Shown here: positions 15,255-24,910 of the stretch, in pieces
Layout of the letters: every line of letters begins with the position of its first letter
How positions within the stretch are numbered: the stretch's first letter is position 1
Assembly (NCBI GenBank): GCA_035708065.1
Contig: DASSTC010000007.1
Span: forward strand, 1 to 39,943
Direction: 5' to 3'
From: JAICUY01 sp035708065
GTDB taxonomy: Bacteria > Chloroflexota > Limnocylindria > QHBO01
Length of the DNA stretch: 39,943 bases
The notes under the pieces: model-generated
The model's input: only the letters and a program-made list of their open reading frames with translations
The model's database searches: none
What the model was told of the DNA's origin: nothing
Translations under genes and position numbers: made by a program

Positions 15255-16072
15255 CGGGTCGCCTGCTTCTGGCTGAACTCCGGTGGCAGCGGGACCGGGA
15301 AACCGAACTCGTCGATGAGGCGGTCGATCGTCGACCCGGCCGTCGTCGCCGTGCGGTCGTCCGGATCGGCACGCAGCACCATCGTGAACTGCCCGCCGGC
15401 GGCGGTCAGCTCGGCGACCTTCTCGGCCGTCGCCAGGTCGGTGCGCAGGATATAGAGCGCCCCGTTGCGCGCGAGGATGTCGAGCTTCTGGAGCGTCACC
15501 TTGGTCGATGGGCCGGGGATGAAGCTGGCCTGTGTCTGCTCGGCCTTGGCGCCGCTCTGGCCGACCTCGGGATTGATCGCCATGGTCACCAGCAGGTCGA
15601 CGCGCTGTCCTGGCTGAAGCGTGCCTGCAACCGCTCGCTCGTCGGGGACGCTCACCGACACGGCGCGCAGATCGGGGCCGTTCGGATCATATTGCTGTCC
15701 CGGCTCGAGGATCGAGAACGCCTGCCCCTCGGTCGTTGACGCCAGGAAGTTGCGGGTCACGAGCTGGCCTGTCGCGATCGGCAGGCCGCTGACCCGCCCG
15801 AGCACCTCGTCGATGCGGGTGAACGCCTGCGCGTTGGTCGGATCGGCAGGCACGGTGCGCATTGCCACGTCACCCTCCTCGATCGGCTTGCGTCCGGGGA
15901 TGTCGCGGACCGCGACGACCACCTGCCGCGTCTCGACCGCCGGCTCCGAGGTGAGCCCGGTCGCCTGCAGCGCCACGAAGACGACGCCCCCCACGATGAG
16001 CGCGATCACCAGCCCGACGGCGATGTAGAGCTTCGATCGCTTGCTGTTCTTGTCCGAGTACTCGAGTTCCAC
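15251..16072 (-). CDS. cpaB: CpaB/RcpC-type Flp pilus assembly protein
   Basis: 273 residues. N-terminal cytosolic stretch, one membrane helix (LYIAVGLVIALIVGGVVFVAL), then an SAF domain (VVVAVRDIPGRKPIEEGDVAMRTV to GQLVTRNFL) and the RcpC-like domain (AVSVSVPDERAVAGTLQPGQRVDLLVTM). These proteins are thought to sit at the cell envelope within the Tad pilus machine and may bind envelope polymers. The GTG start at 16072 has GAAGGAG about 11 nt upstream. It follows the TadG-like gene by 21 bp. The other Tad components (CpaE, CpaF ATPase, TadB/C platform, prepilin peptidase) are not in this window. Confidence 0.86.
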   Translation of the reverse strand: MELEYSDKNSKRSKLYIAVGLVIALIVGGVVFVALQATGLTSEPAVETRQVVVAVRDIPGRKPIEEGDVAMRTVPADPTNAQAFTRIDEVLGRVSGLPIATGQLVTRNFLASTTEGQAFSILEPGQQYDPNGPDLRAVSVSVPDERAVAGTLQPGQRVDLLVTMAINPEVGQSGAKAEQTQASFIPGPSTKVTLQKLDILARNGALYILRTDLATAEKVAELTAAGGQFTMVLRADPDDRTATTAGSTIDRLIDEFGFPVPLPPEFSQKQATR

Positions 16073-16093
16073 GGGGTTTGTGTCTCCTTCGGG

Positions 16094-18052
16094 TTACCAG
16101 GCCACGAGGCGGGGCGTCTTCGCGCGGCGCAGCCCGGTGGCGTTCGGATCGGCGTAGGCACCGCTCACCGCGCGACCCGTGATCGAGTTCGCATCGATGT
16201 GGGTGATCTGGAAGACGGCGAAGCCGATGATGTCGACGTAGCTTCCGCTCGACGCGCTGGTCGCGACCGTGAAACTGATCGGCTGGATGTGGGTGACCGG
16301 CTGGTTGTCGCCGTTCAGCCCGGTGGCCCGCACGTTGAAGCGGTAGCAGCCGGCCGCCAGCCCGACGCTGCTGATCGTGAGGTTCGACGTGGCGCCGCCC
16401 TCCGTCGGCACGACCGAGCCGGCGTCGAACGTGATCTGCCCGGCGCCGATCGTCCGCGCCGAAAGCGAGCAGTTCGTGAACGAGTCGGGATCCCAGCTGA
16501 TCGAGACCGGGTTGGTCGTTCCCCAGGTCGAGGCCTGGTTGCTCTTCGCGGTGGTGGCCACGATCGGCAGCGTCAGGCTGCCGCCCATCGCCGCGATCGC
16601 GCCGCTGGTGGTGGACGCGGAGAGGCTGAAGTCGCGGACGGCACCGCCGACCTTGACGGGCACCGCGACGCGCCGCGTCTGGTAGTACGGGTCGCCGGAC
16701 TTGCCCTCGAGCCAGACGGTGTAGATGCCGGCGGGGATGCTGTTCGTCTGGAGGTTGCTCGTGTCGACGCGGGTGCCCTTGCTGCTCGGGATGAAGACGT
16801 CCGTCGACCAGGTCGGCTCGTTCATGTCGCCCGTCGCCGGCGGCGAAATCGCCGGGTCGGGGATGAGGTCGTACTCGGGATGGCCGGCGGCCGACGCGGC
16901 GGCGTCGCCCTTGAGCCGCAGCGTCACGGTCGACTGGAAGGCGGCGTTCTTGGATACGGTGAAGCTCGGACCGGAGATCGGTGTCGAGGTCGTCGTCGGC
17001 ACGACGAAGGCCGCCGGCGGCGTGATGGAGAAGTCGGGGATCTCCATCACCGTGCCGTTGTACAGCGCGAGCAGCACCCGGTCTCCGACGGCGTACGCCT
17101 TCTCGAAGTTGCCCAGCACCATAGCGGAGTCGTTGCCGGACATCACCGCCACCTGGTCGTTCGGATCTGCCGGCGTCGTCACGCTCGGGAACATCGGTCC
17201 GGGGTAGCCGGTGAGGGTGTACGCGCCCTGCATCGACTTCAGCGTCAGCACGTTCGTGCCGCCGCTGACGCCGTTGTAGTAGATCCGCGACGTCGTGTCC
17301 TCGAAGTTCCGCACGTCGAGGGCGATGAACCCGCGGAAGTCCGATGCGTTGCTCGCCTTGGCGCCCGGGCCATACAGGTCGAACTCCGGGCCCGGGTCGG
17401 TCTCGCTGGCCGGGGAGCGGCCGGTGGAGACGTAGCCGATGAGCCCGGTGCTGCTGTCGACCGTCTGGTCCGTGTCGACCTCGCCGACTGAGCTCGTTGC
17501 CTCGGTCGCGGCGAAGTCGACGAACCCGCCGCCCGGGCCCGGAGCGTTGGTGTAGCGTCGCGCAACGACAGGCACGGCCGGGCCGCCCTGAGGCTTGCAC
17601 TGGGCGCGGCCGGATGCGCGCAGCGTCGGGGCGCCGACGATGGCGCCCAGCGTGACGTCGACGTCGCTGCGGATGGCCACCCGCACGCTCGACGGGCTGA
17701 TGAGCACTCCCGCCTCGAGATACTCGGGATCGCCGGCGTGCCCGTCGCTGTAGACCAGCGCATCGCCGACGGCGGGCAGGGTGAACGACGACCCCGACGG
17801 CGACGAAGGCAGGTTAGCGCGCGCCACGGCGTCGGCCGCCTGCTTCGCGGTCGCGTCGCTGCCGCCCGCGATGAGCGAGCGGCAGCCGGCCAGGGCGGCG
17901 GCGTCGGCCGCGTTCTGCAAATACCGCTCCTCGGCGGCTCGACGCCCCAGGTCGATGGTGAATGCGGCGGCGCCGAGCAGGATCACGAGCCCGAGCGCCA
18001 CGATGACGAGCACCTGCCCACGCTCGGCGCGGACCGGACGCCGGCGAGGCAT
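16094..18052 (-). CDS. TadG-like Flp pilus-associated secreted protein
   Basis: 652 residues. The N-terminus RAERGQVLVIVALGLVILLGAAAFTIDLGRR is a class-III-pilin/TadE-TadG-like helix, followed by the RYLQNAADAAALAGCRSL block typical of Flp assembly TadG-related proteins. After that about 540 residues form an extracellular region rich in Ser, Thr, Gly and Asp. Late segments (VWLEGKSGDPYYQTRRVAVPV, DFSLSAST, GCYRFNVRATGLNGDNQPVTH) look like immunoglobulin-like beta-sandwich modules. ATG start overlaps the TadE-like stop (TGATG). Much longer than minimal TadG; the large outer region may be an adhesin or minor pilin tip. Function inferred from the N-terminus and neighbours. Confidence 0.82.
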   Translation of the reverse strand: MPRRRPVRAERGQVLVIVALGLVILLGAAAFTIDLGRRAAEERYLQNAADAAALAGCRSLIAGGSDATAKQAADAVARANLPSSPSGSSFTLPAVGDALVYSDGHAGDPEYLEAGVLISPSSVRVAIRSDVDVTLGAIVGAPTLRASGRAQCKPQGGPAVPVVARRYTNAPGPGGGFVDFAATEATSSVGEVDTDQTVDSSTGLIGYVSTGRSPASETDPGPEFDLYGPGAKASNASDFRGFIALDVRNFEDTTSRIYYNGVSGGTNVLTLKSMQGAYTLTGYPGPMFPSVTTPADPNDQVAVMSGNDSAMVLGNFEKAYAVGDRVLLALYNGTVMEIPDFSITPPAAFVVPTTTSTPISGPSFTVSKNAAFQSTVTLRLKGDAAASAAGHPEYDLIPDPAISPPATGDMNEPTWSTDVFIPSSKGTRVDTSNLQTNSIPAGIYTVWLEGKSGDPYYQTRRVAVPVKVGGAVRDFSLSASTTSGAIAAMGGSLTLPIVATTAKSNQASTWGTTNPVSISWDPDSFTNCSLSARTIGAGQITFDAGSVVPTEGGATSNLTISSVGLAAGCYRFNVRATGLNGDNQPVTHIQPISFTVATSASSGSYVDIIGFAVFQITHIDANSITGRAVSGAYADPNATGLRRAKTPRLVAW

Positions 18053-18600
18053 CAGTTGATCACCATCGTGACGGCGGCGGTCAGCGCGACGCGATTCTGC
18101 GCATCGGCGCGGAGGAACATGCCGACCAGCGGCACGAACAGGGGCTGTCGGTAGGTGAGCACGACCCGAAGCTGGCACCCGGCGCGCGCGTCGTTCGTGC
18201 AGGTGGCCGCGTCCGGATACGAGATCGCCAGGTCGCCGCCGCCGGAGGACGTCGCGCAGCTCGCGCTGAACTGGCCCGGGACGCCAAGGTCGATCGACTG
18301 CGTTGCCGCGGCGAGCACACTCGCGCACCGAGCCGTATCGTTCTGCGTCGCGGTCTTCGTGTTGTCGTAGACGTAGATCGTCCCGCTGCGCGCGCCCTCG
18401 CGGGCCGCGTTGCTCGTGCCGATGTAGGCGGCGAACAGGAACCCGAACTGGATGATCGCCACCACGACGAGCATCAGGGGCAGCAGCACGGCGGCGAACT
18501 CGACAAGCGCCTGCCCGCGCTCGGCCGCCCGGGCCTGACGCCGGGCACGGGGAAGCAGCGTCCCCCGGGCACCCGACAACAGACCGGCAATCGACAACAT
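18052..18600 (-). CDS. TadE-like pseudopilin
   Basis: 182 residues. A basic N-terminus precedes ERGQALVEFAAVLLPLMLVVVAIIQFGFLFAAYIG, the classical TadE/F motif (Gly-Gln-x-x-Val-Glu-Phe with the conserved Glu) that a prepilin peptidase would process. It continues with NAAREGARSG, conserved in the family. The outer part holds four Cys that may pair. ATG at 18600 with GAGG about 6 nt upstream. First gene of the minus-strand TadE-TadG-CpaB operon, divergent from uvrB. Confidence 0.87.
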   Translation of the reverse strand: MLSIAGLLSGARGTLLPRARRQARAAERGQALVEFAAVLLPLMLVVVAIIQFGFLFAAYIGTSNAAREGARSGTIYVYDNTKTATQNDTARCASVLAAATQSIDLGVPGQFSASCATSSGGGDLAISYPDAATCTNDARAGCQLRVVLTYRQPLFVPLVGMFLRADAQNRVALTAAVTMVIN

Positions 18601-18660
18601 CGGTGCCTCGAAGTGTGGGCAGCAGGCACCGGGACCTCCATAGGAGGTTGGATGCAGGGT

Positions 18661-18675
18661 GCATCGGTACCGATG
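18661..18675. repeat. Paired octamers forming a 14-bp palindrome
   Basis: A GCATCGGT octamer (18661-18668) runs into its own partial reverse complement, giving the perfect palindrome CATCGGTACCGATG at 18662-18675. It lies in the 135-bp region between the divergent tadE-like and uvrB genes, about 46 bp before the uvrB -10 box, and could be a dimeric protein site. Confidence 0.4.
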
Positions 18676-18720
18676 GCCGGGCGCCGGCCTCGGCGTACGG
18701 CTTCCGACGGCGGTCGCGGG

Positions 18721-18726
18721 TAGAAT
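18721..18726 (+). promoter_or_regulatory. -10 box TAGAAT for uvrB
   Basis: TAGAAT ends 9 nt before the uvrB ATG with no Shine-Dalgarno sequence, predicting a very short or absent leader. No GAAC-N4-GTTC SOS box is visible upstream, unlike uvrA. Confidence 0.6.
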
Positions 18727-18735
18727 CGGAGCCCC

Positions 18736-20868
<2,133 letters not shown>

Positions 20869-20872
20869 GCCG

Positions 20873-21484
20873 ATGGCCGGGACGATGCCCCACGCGATCT
20901 TCGTCGAGACCGACCTGCCGGACGGCAGCGTGGCAGCCTATGCCGCCGAGCTTCCCGGCTGCGCCGTGTTCGGCCTGACCGATGCCGAGGCGACCGCGGC
21001 GATCCCCATCCGCGTGGCGCGCTTCACCGCCTGGCTGCGCGCGGCGGGGGAGCGCACTCCCGAGTTCGTGGGCGACAACTGGTACGAGGTCGAGCGCGCC
21101 TCGGCCACGCCCGATGCGCGCGCTGCCTTCTCCCTCGACGAACTGCCGCCGTCAGACGAGGAATTCGCCGCCTGGGTCGGATGGCTCGAGCTCGCCCGCG
21201 AGGAGCTCGCCGATGCCCTCGACGAGTGCGGGCCCGAGGGCGCAGCCGATGCCCTCGATGCGATCGCCACCCAGGACGCCGCGTTCGCCGCGGCGCTGGG
21301 CGGTGAGCCGCCGAACGGCCACCTGAACCCAGTCGACCAGCTCTACGCCGCGCGCCAGTCGTTGAGCGACGCGCTCGACGCAGCGGGACCGTCAGCCGAC
21401 GGCGTGCGGCGCATCCTGCGTATCGCGATCGCCGATGACCTGCGTGCTGTCGACCGGCTGCGCGGCGAGGACGCGTCCGGCTGA
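20873..21484 (+). CDS. Uncharacterised protein with HicB-like N-terminus
   Basis: 203 residues, ATG 4 bp after the uvrB stop. The N-terminal 55 residues (HAIFVETDLPDGSVAAYAAELPGCAVFGLTDAEATAAIPIRVARFTAWL) resemble the HicB/partial RNase-H-like fold seen in antitoxins and stand-alone proteins: beta strand, 'LPGC', then a helix. No HicA toxin is nearby, so a toxin-antitoxin role is not supported. The C-terminal half is acidic and helical (EEFAAWVGWLELAREELADALD, HLNPVDQLYAARQSLSDALD, RILRIAIADDLRAVDRLRGED) and is faintly DinB-like. Between uvrB and a UDG-like gene with gaps of 4 and 2 bp, it is probably co-expressed with repair genes. Function unknown. Confidence 0.72.
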   Translation: MAGTMPHAIFVETDLPDGSVAAYAAELPGCAVFGLTDAEATAAIPIRVARFTAWLRAAGERTPEFVGDNWYEVERASATPDARAAFSLDELPPSDEEFAAWVGWLELAREELADALDECGPEGAADALDAIATQDAAFAAALGGEPPNGHLNPVDQLYAARQSLSDALDAAGPSADGVRRILRIAIADDLRAVDRLRGEDASG

Positions 21485-21486
21485 CG

Positions 21487-22164
21487 GTGACCGACCGCCT
21501 GGAGATCGCCGCTCGCGCGCCGAAGCGGGTGCGCCACGACGGCGAATGGACGGTGCCCGCGCCGCGCCGTGCGGAGCTGGGCACGCCGCTGCGCGCCCTC
21601 CAGGACGCGATGCCGACCTGTGATGGCGCGCCGCCGGTGCTCTCCGGTAACGGCAGCGAGCAGGTGATGCTCATCGGGCAGGCGCCCGGCTGGCGCGAGA
21701 TCGAGACCGGCGTTCCGTTCGCTTGGGACGCCGGGAAGCGGCTGGTCGGCTGGCTGTCCCTGGCCGGCGTGAGCGTGGACGACTTCCGGCAGCGCTGGTA
21801 CGTCACCTCGGTCGGGAAGTGCTATCCAGGCCGCGCCCCGGGCGCATCGGTCGACAAGCCTCCCTCGCGCGCGGAGATCCTGCGCTGGGGACCGATCCTG
21901 CTCGAGGAGGTGCGCCTGGTCGTCCCGAGCCTGATCGTGCTCGTCGGCGGGCTGGCCCACCGGTTCGCGTACGGTCCGGGAGCGCGACTCGACGCGGTCG
22001 TCGGCCGCGAGCTCGAGTGGGCGGCTGCCCCCGGTGCCGTCGTCGTGTGCCTGCCACATCCGTCGGGCGCCTCCACCTGGCTCAACGACCCCGCCCACTG
22101 CGAGCTGTGGCGGCGTGCAATCGAGCGCATCGCTCGCGCGTGGAGCGCTACTCCTCAGTCCTGA
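21487..22164 (+). CDS. Uracil-DNA glycosylase superfamily protein
   Basis: 225 residues, GTG start 2 bp after the previous stop. The fold's two active-site signatures are present: VMLIGQAPGWREIETGVPFAWDAG-like motif 1 (GQAPG at 64-68, then GVPF and AGKRL as in family 4/5 glycosylases) and motif 2 CLPHPSGAS (HPSGAS at 191-196). The four Fe-S cysteines of family 4 UDGs are not evident (scattered Cys at about 45, 112, 188, 205), so it may be a family without the cluster or a distant member. Expected role: removal of uracil or another damaged base. Position behind uvrB supports a repair role. Exact substrate uncertain. Confidence 0.82.
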   Translation: MTDRLEIAARAPKRVRHDGEWTVPAPRRAELGTPLRALQDAMPTCDGAPPVLSGNGSEQVMLIGQAPGWREIETGVPFAWDAGKRLVGWLSLAGVSVDDFRQRWYVTSVGKCYPGRAPGASVDKPPSRAEILRWGPILLEEVRLVVPSLIVLVGGLAHRFAYGPGARLDAVVGRELEWAAAPGAVVVCLPHPSGASTWLNDPAHCELWRRAIERIARAWSATPQS

Positions 22165-22175
22165 GAGCGCTCTCT
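22162..22175. promoter_or_regulatory. LacI-type operator 1
   Basis: Perfect 12-bp palindrome GAGAGCGCTCTC at 22163-22174, overlapping the UDG-like stop codon. A consensus-looking TTGACA directly follows (22175-22180). It has the central CG and form of LacI/CebR/CelR-family operators. Its centre lies 46 bp from that of operator 2. Confidence 0.8.
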
Positions 22176-22207
22176 TGACAGGTGGGCTTACTATCCTGCT
22201 GTGGTCA

Positions 22208-22221
22208 TGAGAGCGCTCTCA
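22208..22221. promoter_or_regulatory. LacI-type operator 2
   Basis: Perfect 14-bp palindrome TGAGAGCGCTCTCA located 11 nt after a TATCCT hexamer (22192-22197) and 17 nt before the regulator's ATG at 22239. Together with operator 1 it brackets the promoter, so the regulator very probably represses its own operon. Similar to the TGGGAGCGCTCCCA operators of the actinobacterial CebR/CelR regulators. Confidence 0.85.
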
Positions 22222-22238
22222 CAACGGGCCGAAATCCG

Positions 22239-23285
22239 ATGACGAAGGCGATGCCGCATCCGGCCACGCTCGAGCAGGTCGCCGCCGTCGCGCGCGTCTC
22301 GCGAGCGACGGCCTCGCGCGTGGTCAACGGCGACCAGCGGGTCGGCAGCGACGCGCGGACCGCGGTCGAGGAGGCCATCAAGGTCCTCGGGTACGTGCCG
22401 AACCGCGCAGCTCGCAGCCTGGTGACGCGCCGCAGCGACTCGATCGCGGTGGTGATCCCCGAGCCGACCGACCAGCTCTTCGGCGACCCGTTCTTCCCGC
22501 GCCTGCTGCGCGGCGTCACCGAAGTGCTCGAGGCGCGCGAGACGCAGCTGGTGCTCCTGATGCCGCAGGGCAGCCGCGACGAGGACCGCCTGTCGCGCTA
22601 CCTGTCGGCCGGTCACGCCGACGGGGTCCTCCTCGCGTCGCTGCACGGCGACGATCCGCTGCCGCAGGACCTCCAGCTACGGGGCATCCCGGTCGTCGTC
22701 GGTGGCCGGCCGCGGGGCAGCGGCATCACCTACGTCGATGTCGACAACCGTGGCGGTGCCGAAGCGGCCGTTCGCCATCTCGTCGATGCCGGCCGGCGAC
22801 GTGTCGCGACGATCGCCGGACCGCAGGACATGCCGGCCGGCGCCGATCGCCTGGGCGGCTATCGCGACGCGATCAGCCGTTCCGCGCAGGGACGCGAGCT
22901 GATCGCCGAGGCCGACTCGTTCAGCTTCGAAGGCGGCCGCGCCGCGATGGCCGAGCTGCTTCGCGACGTCCCGGGGCTCGACGCGGTGTTCGTCGCATCG
23001 GACCTCATGGCGCTCGGCGCGGTGACCGCGCTGCGGACTGCCGGCCGGCGCATCCCTGACGACGTCGCGGTGGTCGGCTTCGACGACTCACCCCTCGCCG
23101 AATCGATGGAGCCTTCGCTGTCGAGCGTGCGGCAGCCGGCGGAGGAGATGGGACGCGAGATGACGCGGCTGCTCATGGAGGCGATCCGCCGGCCGGGCAG
23201 TGCGCCGCGTCGGGTCATCCTCGACACCCAGCTGGTCGCGCGCGCCTCGAGCGCTGCCGACCCGAACGTGGAGGGGAGCCCGTGA
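22239..23285 (+). CDS. LacI-family transcriptional repressor
   Basis: 348 residues. N-terminal helix-turn-helix and hinge (ATLEQVAAVARVSRATASRVV, then VEEAIKVLGYVPNRAARSLVTRRS) followed by a periplasmic-binding-protein-like sugar-sensing domain (SIAVVIPEP, FFPRLLRGVTEVLEAR, YVDVDNRGGAEAAVRHLVDAG, AVFVASDLMALGAVTAL, VAVVGFDDSPLAESMEPSLSSV). The ATG at 22239 is preferred; a longer in-frame GTG at 22182 would cross the promoter and operator. Two palindromic operators lie upstream. It heads a binding protein-permease-permease-GH1 operon, so it likely senses a beta-glucoside such as cellobiose; that inducer is inference. Confidence 0.93.
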   Translation: MTKAMPHPATLEQVAAVARVSRATASRVVNGDQRVGSDARTAVEEAIKVLGYVPNRAARSLVTRRSDSIAVVIPEPTDQLFGDPFFPRLLRGVTEVLEARETQLVLLMPQGSRDEDRLSRYLSAGHADGVLLASLHGDDPLPQDLQLRGIPVVVGGRPRGSGITYVDVDNRGGAEAAVRHLVDAGRRRVATIAGPQDMPAGADRLGGYRDAISRSAQGRELIAEADSFSFEGGRAAMAELLRDVPGLDAVFVASDLMALGAVTALRTAGRRIPDDVAVVGFDDSPLAESMEPSLSSVRQPAEEMGREMTRLLMEAIRRPGSAPRRVILDTQLVARASSAADPNVEGSP

Positions 23286-23387
23286 GCCAAGGATGACCGC
23301 GGTGCCCCGGCGGGGGACGAGGGGCGACGTTGCAGACGTTCCAGCGCAGCCACGCGCGAAGGCGCGAATCAGCACGGGAGGCAACAC

Positions 23388-24824
23388 ATGCGACGCTCCG
23401 ATCGGCCGATCCGAGCCATGGGCATCGGCATCGGCATCATGCTTGTCCTGGCGGCCTGCGGAGGCGGCAACACGGCCCCGACCTCGTCGGCCGCCAGCCC
23501 GACCAGCCCCGCCACGTCCTCCGGCTCGCCGACGGCCGAAGCCGCCGAGATCGAGTGGTACGTCGGTCTTGGCACCGGCGAGAACGAAGAGCAGATCCCG
23601 CGCGAGGAGGCCGTGGTCAAGGCCTTCAACGACGCGCACCCGAACATCCACCTCAAGCTGACCGTCGTCGACAACACCGAGGCGGCGGACACGCTGGCGA
23701 CGCGCATCGGCGCCGGTGACGCACCGGACATCATCGGCCCGATCGGCATCCGTGGTCTGCAGTCGTTCGGCGACCAGCTGCTCGACCTGGCCCCGTACAT
23801 CAAAAGTTCCGGCGTCGACCTGTCGCAGATCGACCAGTCGCTGATCGACGTCTACAACGTCGGCGGCAAGCAGATCGGCATCCCGATGGCGGTCTACTCG
23901 TCGTTCATCTACTACAACAAGACGCTGTTCGACGAAGCCGGCGTCGACTATCCGCCGCATAAGGTCGGCGACAAGTACGACGGCAAAGACTGGACCTGGG
24001 ACACCGTGCGCGACCTGGCCATGAAGCTGACCGTCGACAAGAACGGCAACGACGCGACCAGCGTCGACTTCGACGCCGATGCGATCGAGCAGTACGGACT
24101 CGACGCGCAGTTCACCGAGAACGACGCGCGTGCCTGGGCCACGATCTTCGGCGGCTCCGGCTCGGTCCTCGCCGACGACGGCAAGACCGCCCAGTGGCCG
24201 GACAATTGGCGCGCCGGCCTGCAGTACTACTACGACGGCGTGTGGAAGGACCACTTCATCCCGGACAAGACCGCCGTCGATGCGCTCGCGGCCGGGAATA
24301 CGTTCCAGTCGGGCCTGATCGCCATGGACGTCGTCCACCAGTGGTACACCTGCTGCATCTACCCGACGGAGGGCAAGGCGGCGGTCACCGATTGGGACAT
24401 CGCGGTCCTGCCGGTCGGGCCTGACGGCAAGATCACCTCGAAGCTGCATGCCGACACGATCGGCATCATGGACAGCACCGAGCATCCCGACGCGGCCTTC
24501 GAGGCGCTCACCTATCTCACGGCGTCGCCGGAGCTGATCCAGACGTGGGGCGCCATGCCGGCGGTCGAGAGCCAGCGAGCCGACTTCTTCGCCGGGCTCG
24601 ACAAGCAGTTCGCGCCGCTCGACATCGACTGGAGCGTTTCCGAGGCGATGCTCGGTTACCCCGACAAGCCCAGCCACGAGTCGTTCATGCCCAACTTCGC
24701 CGAGGCCGACTCGGCGAACAAGGATCTCGGCTCGCAGCTGTGGACGACGTCGGGCCTCGATCTGAAGTCAGTGATCGACAAGCACGTCGAGACACTGCAG
24801 TCGATCTTCGACAAGGCCACCTAG
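23388..24824 (+). CDS. Carbohydrate ABC transporter substrate-binding lipoprotein
   Basis: 478 residues, family-1 sugar-binding protein. Signal peptide with lipobox LAAC (C24), then a Ser/Thr/Ala-rich tether and the domain start EIEWYVGLGTGENEEQIPREEAVVKAFNDAHPNI. Family blocks include DAPDIIGPIGIRGLQ, GIPMAVYSSFIYYNKTLFDEAGVDYPP and a late HPDAAFEALTYLT. GGGAGG lies 6 nt before the ATG. It is 102 bp downstream of the regulator, with no separate operator there, so transcription probably runs on from the regulator promoter. It captures a sugar, by context an oligosaccharide with beta-linked glucose. Confidence 0.94.
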   Translation: MRRSDRPIRAMGIGIGIMLVLAACGGGNTAPTSSAASPTSPATSSGSPTAEAAEIEWYVGLGTGENEEQIPREEAVVKAFNDAHPNIHLKLTVVDNTEAADTLATRIGAGDAPDIIGPIGIRGLQSFGDQLLDLAPYIKSSGVDLSQIDQSLIDVYNVGGKQIGIPMAVYSSFIYYNKTLFDEAGVDYPPHKVGDKYDGKDWTWDTVRDLAMKLTVDKNGNDATSVDFDADAIEQYGLDAQFTENDARAWATIFGGSGSVLADDGKTAQWPDNWRAGLQYYYDGVWKDHFIPDKTAVDALAAGNTFQSGLIAMDVVHQWYTCCIYPTEGKAAVTDWDIAVLPVGPDGKITSKLHADTIGIMDSTEHPDAAFEALTYLTASPELIQTWGAMPAVESQRADFFAGLDKQFAPLDIDWSVSEAMLGYPDKPSHESFMPNFAEADSANKDLGSQLWTTSGLDLKSVIDKHVETLQSIFDKAT

Positions 24825-24838
24825 CCGCCTCATCCTGT

Positions 24839-24870
24839 GCTCCGGGCCGGTCCTCCAGCCGCCCCGGAGC
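24839..24870 (+). other. Intercistronic stem-loop after the sugar-binding protein gene
   Basis: An 8-bp stem GCTCCGGG/CCCGGAGC, then one mismatch and three more pairs around an 8-nt loop, placed 14 nt after the binding-protein stop and before the permease start. No T-tract. The arrangement mirrors the stem-loop at 4553-4584 in the amino-acid importer operon. It may raise the amount of binding protein over permease by stabilising the upstream message. Confidence 0.6.
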
Positions 24871-24910
24871 CTTCATCATCGGTCCGCACCGAAGCCAAGA
24901 CGAGGGCGCC

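Noticed and set aside
16199..17491. 430-residue plus-strand frame opposite the TadG-like gene
   Set aside because: Very Arg/Asp/Ala-rich with no recognisable domain; the opposite frame has a clear pilin-like N-terminus and operon overlap.
20873..21040. HicAB toxin-antitoxin module
   Set aside because: Only a HicB-like N-terminal domain is seen, with no HicA-like small basic gene next to it and an additional unrelated C-terminal domain.
22182..22238. Longer start (GTG at 22182) for the LacI regulator
   Set aside because: It would place the -10 region and operator 2 inside the coding sequence, and the added residues do not resemble the family.
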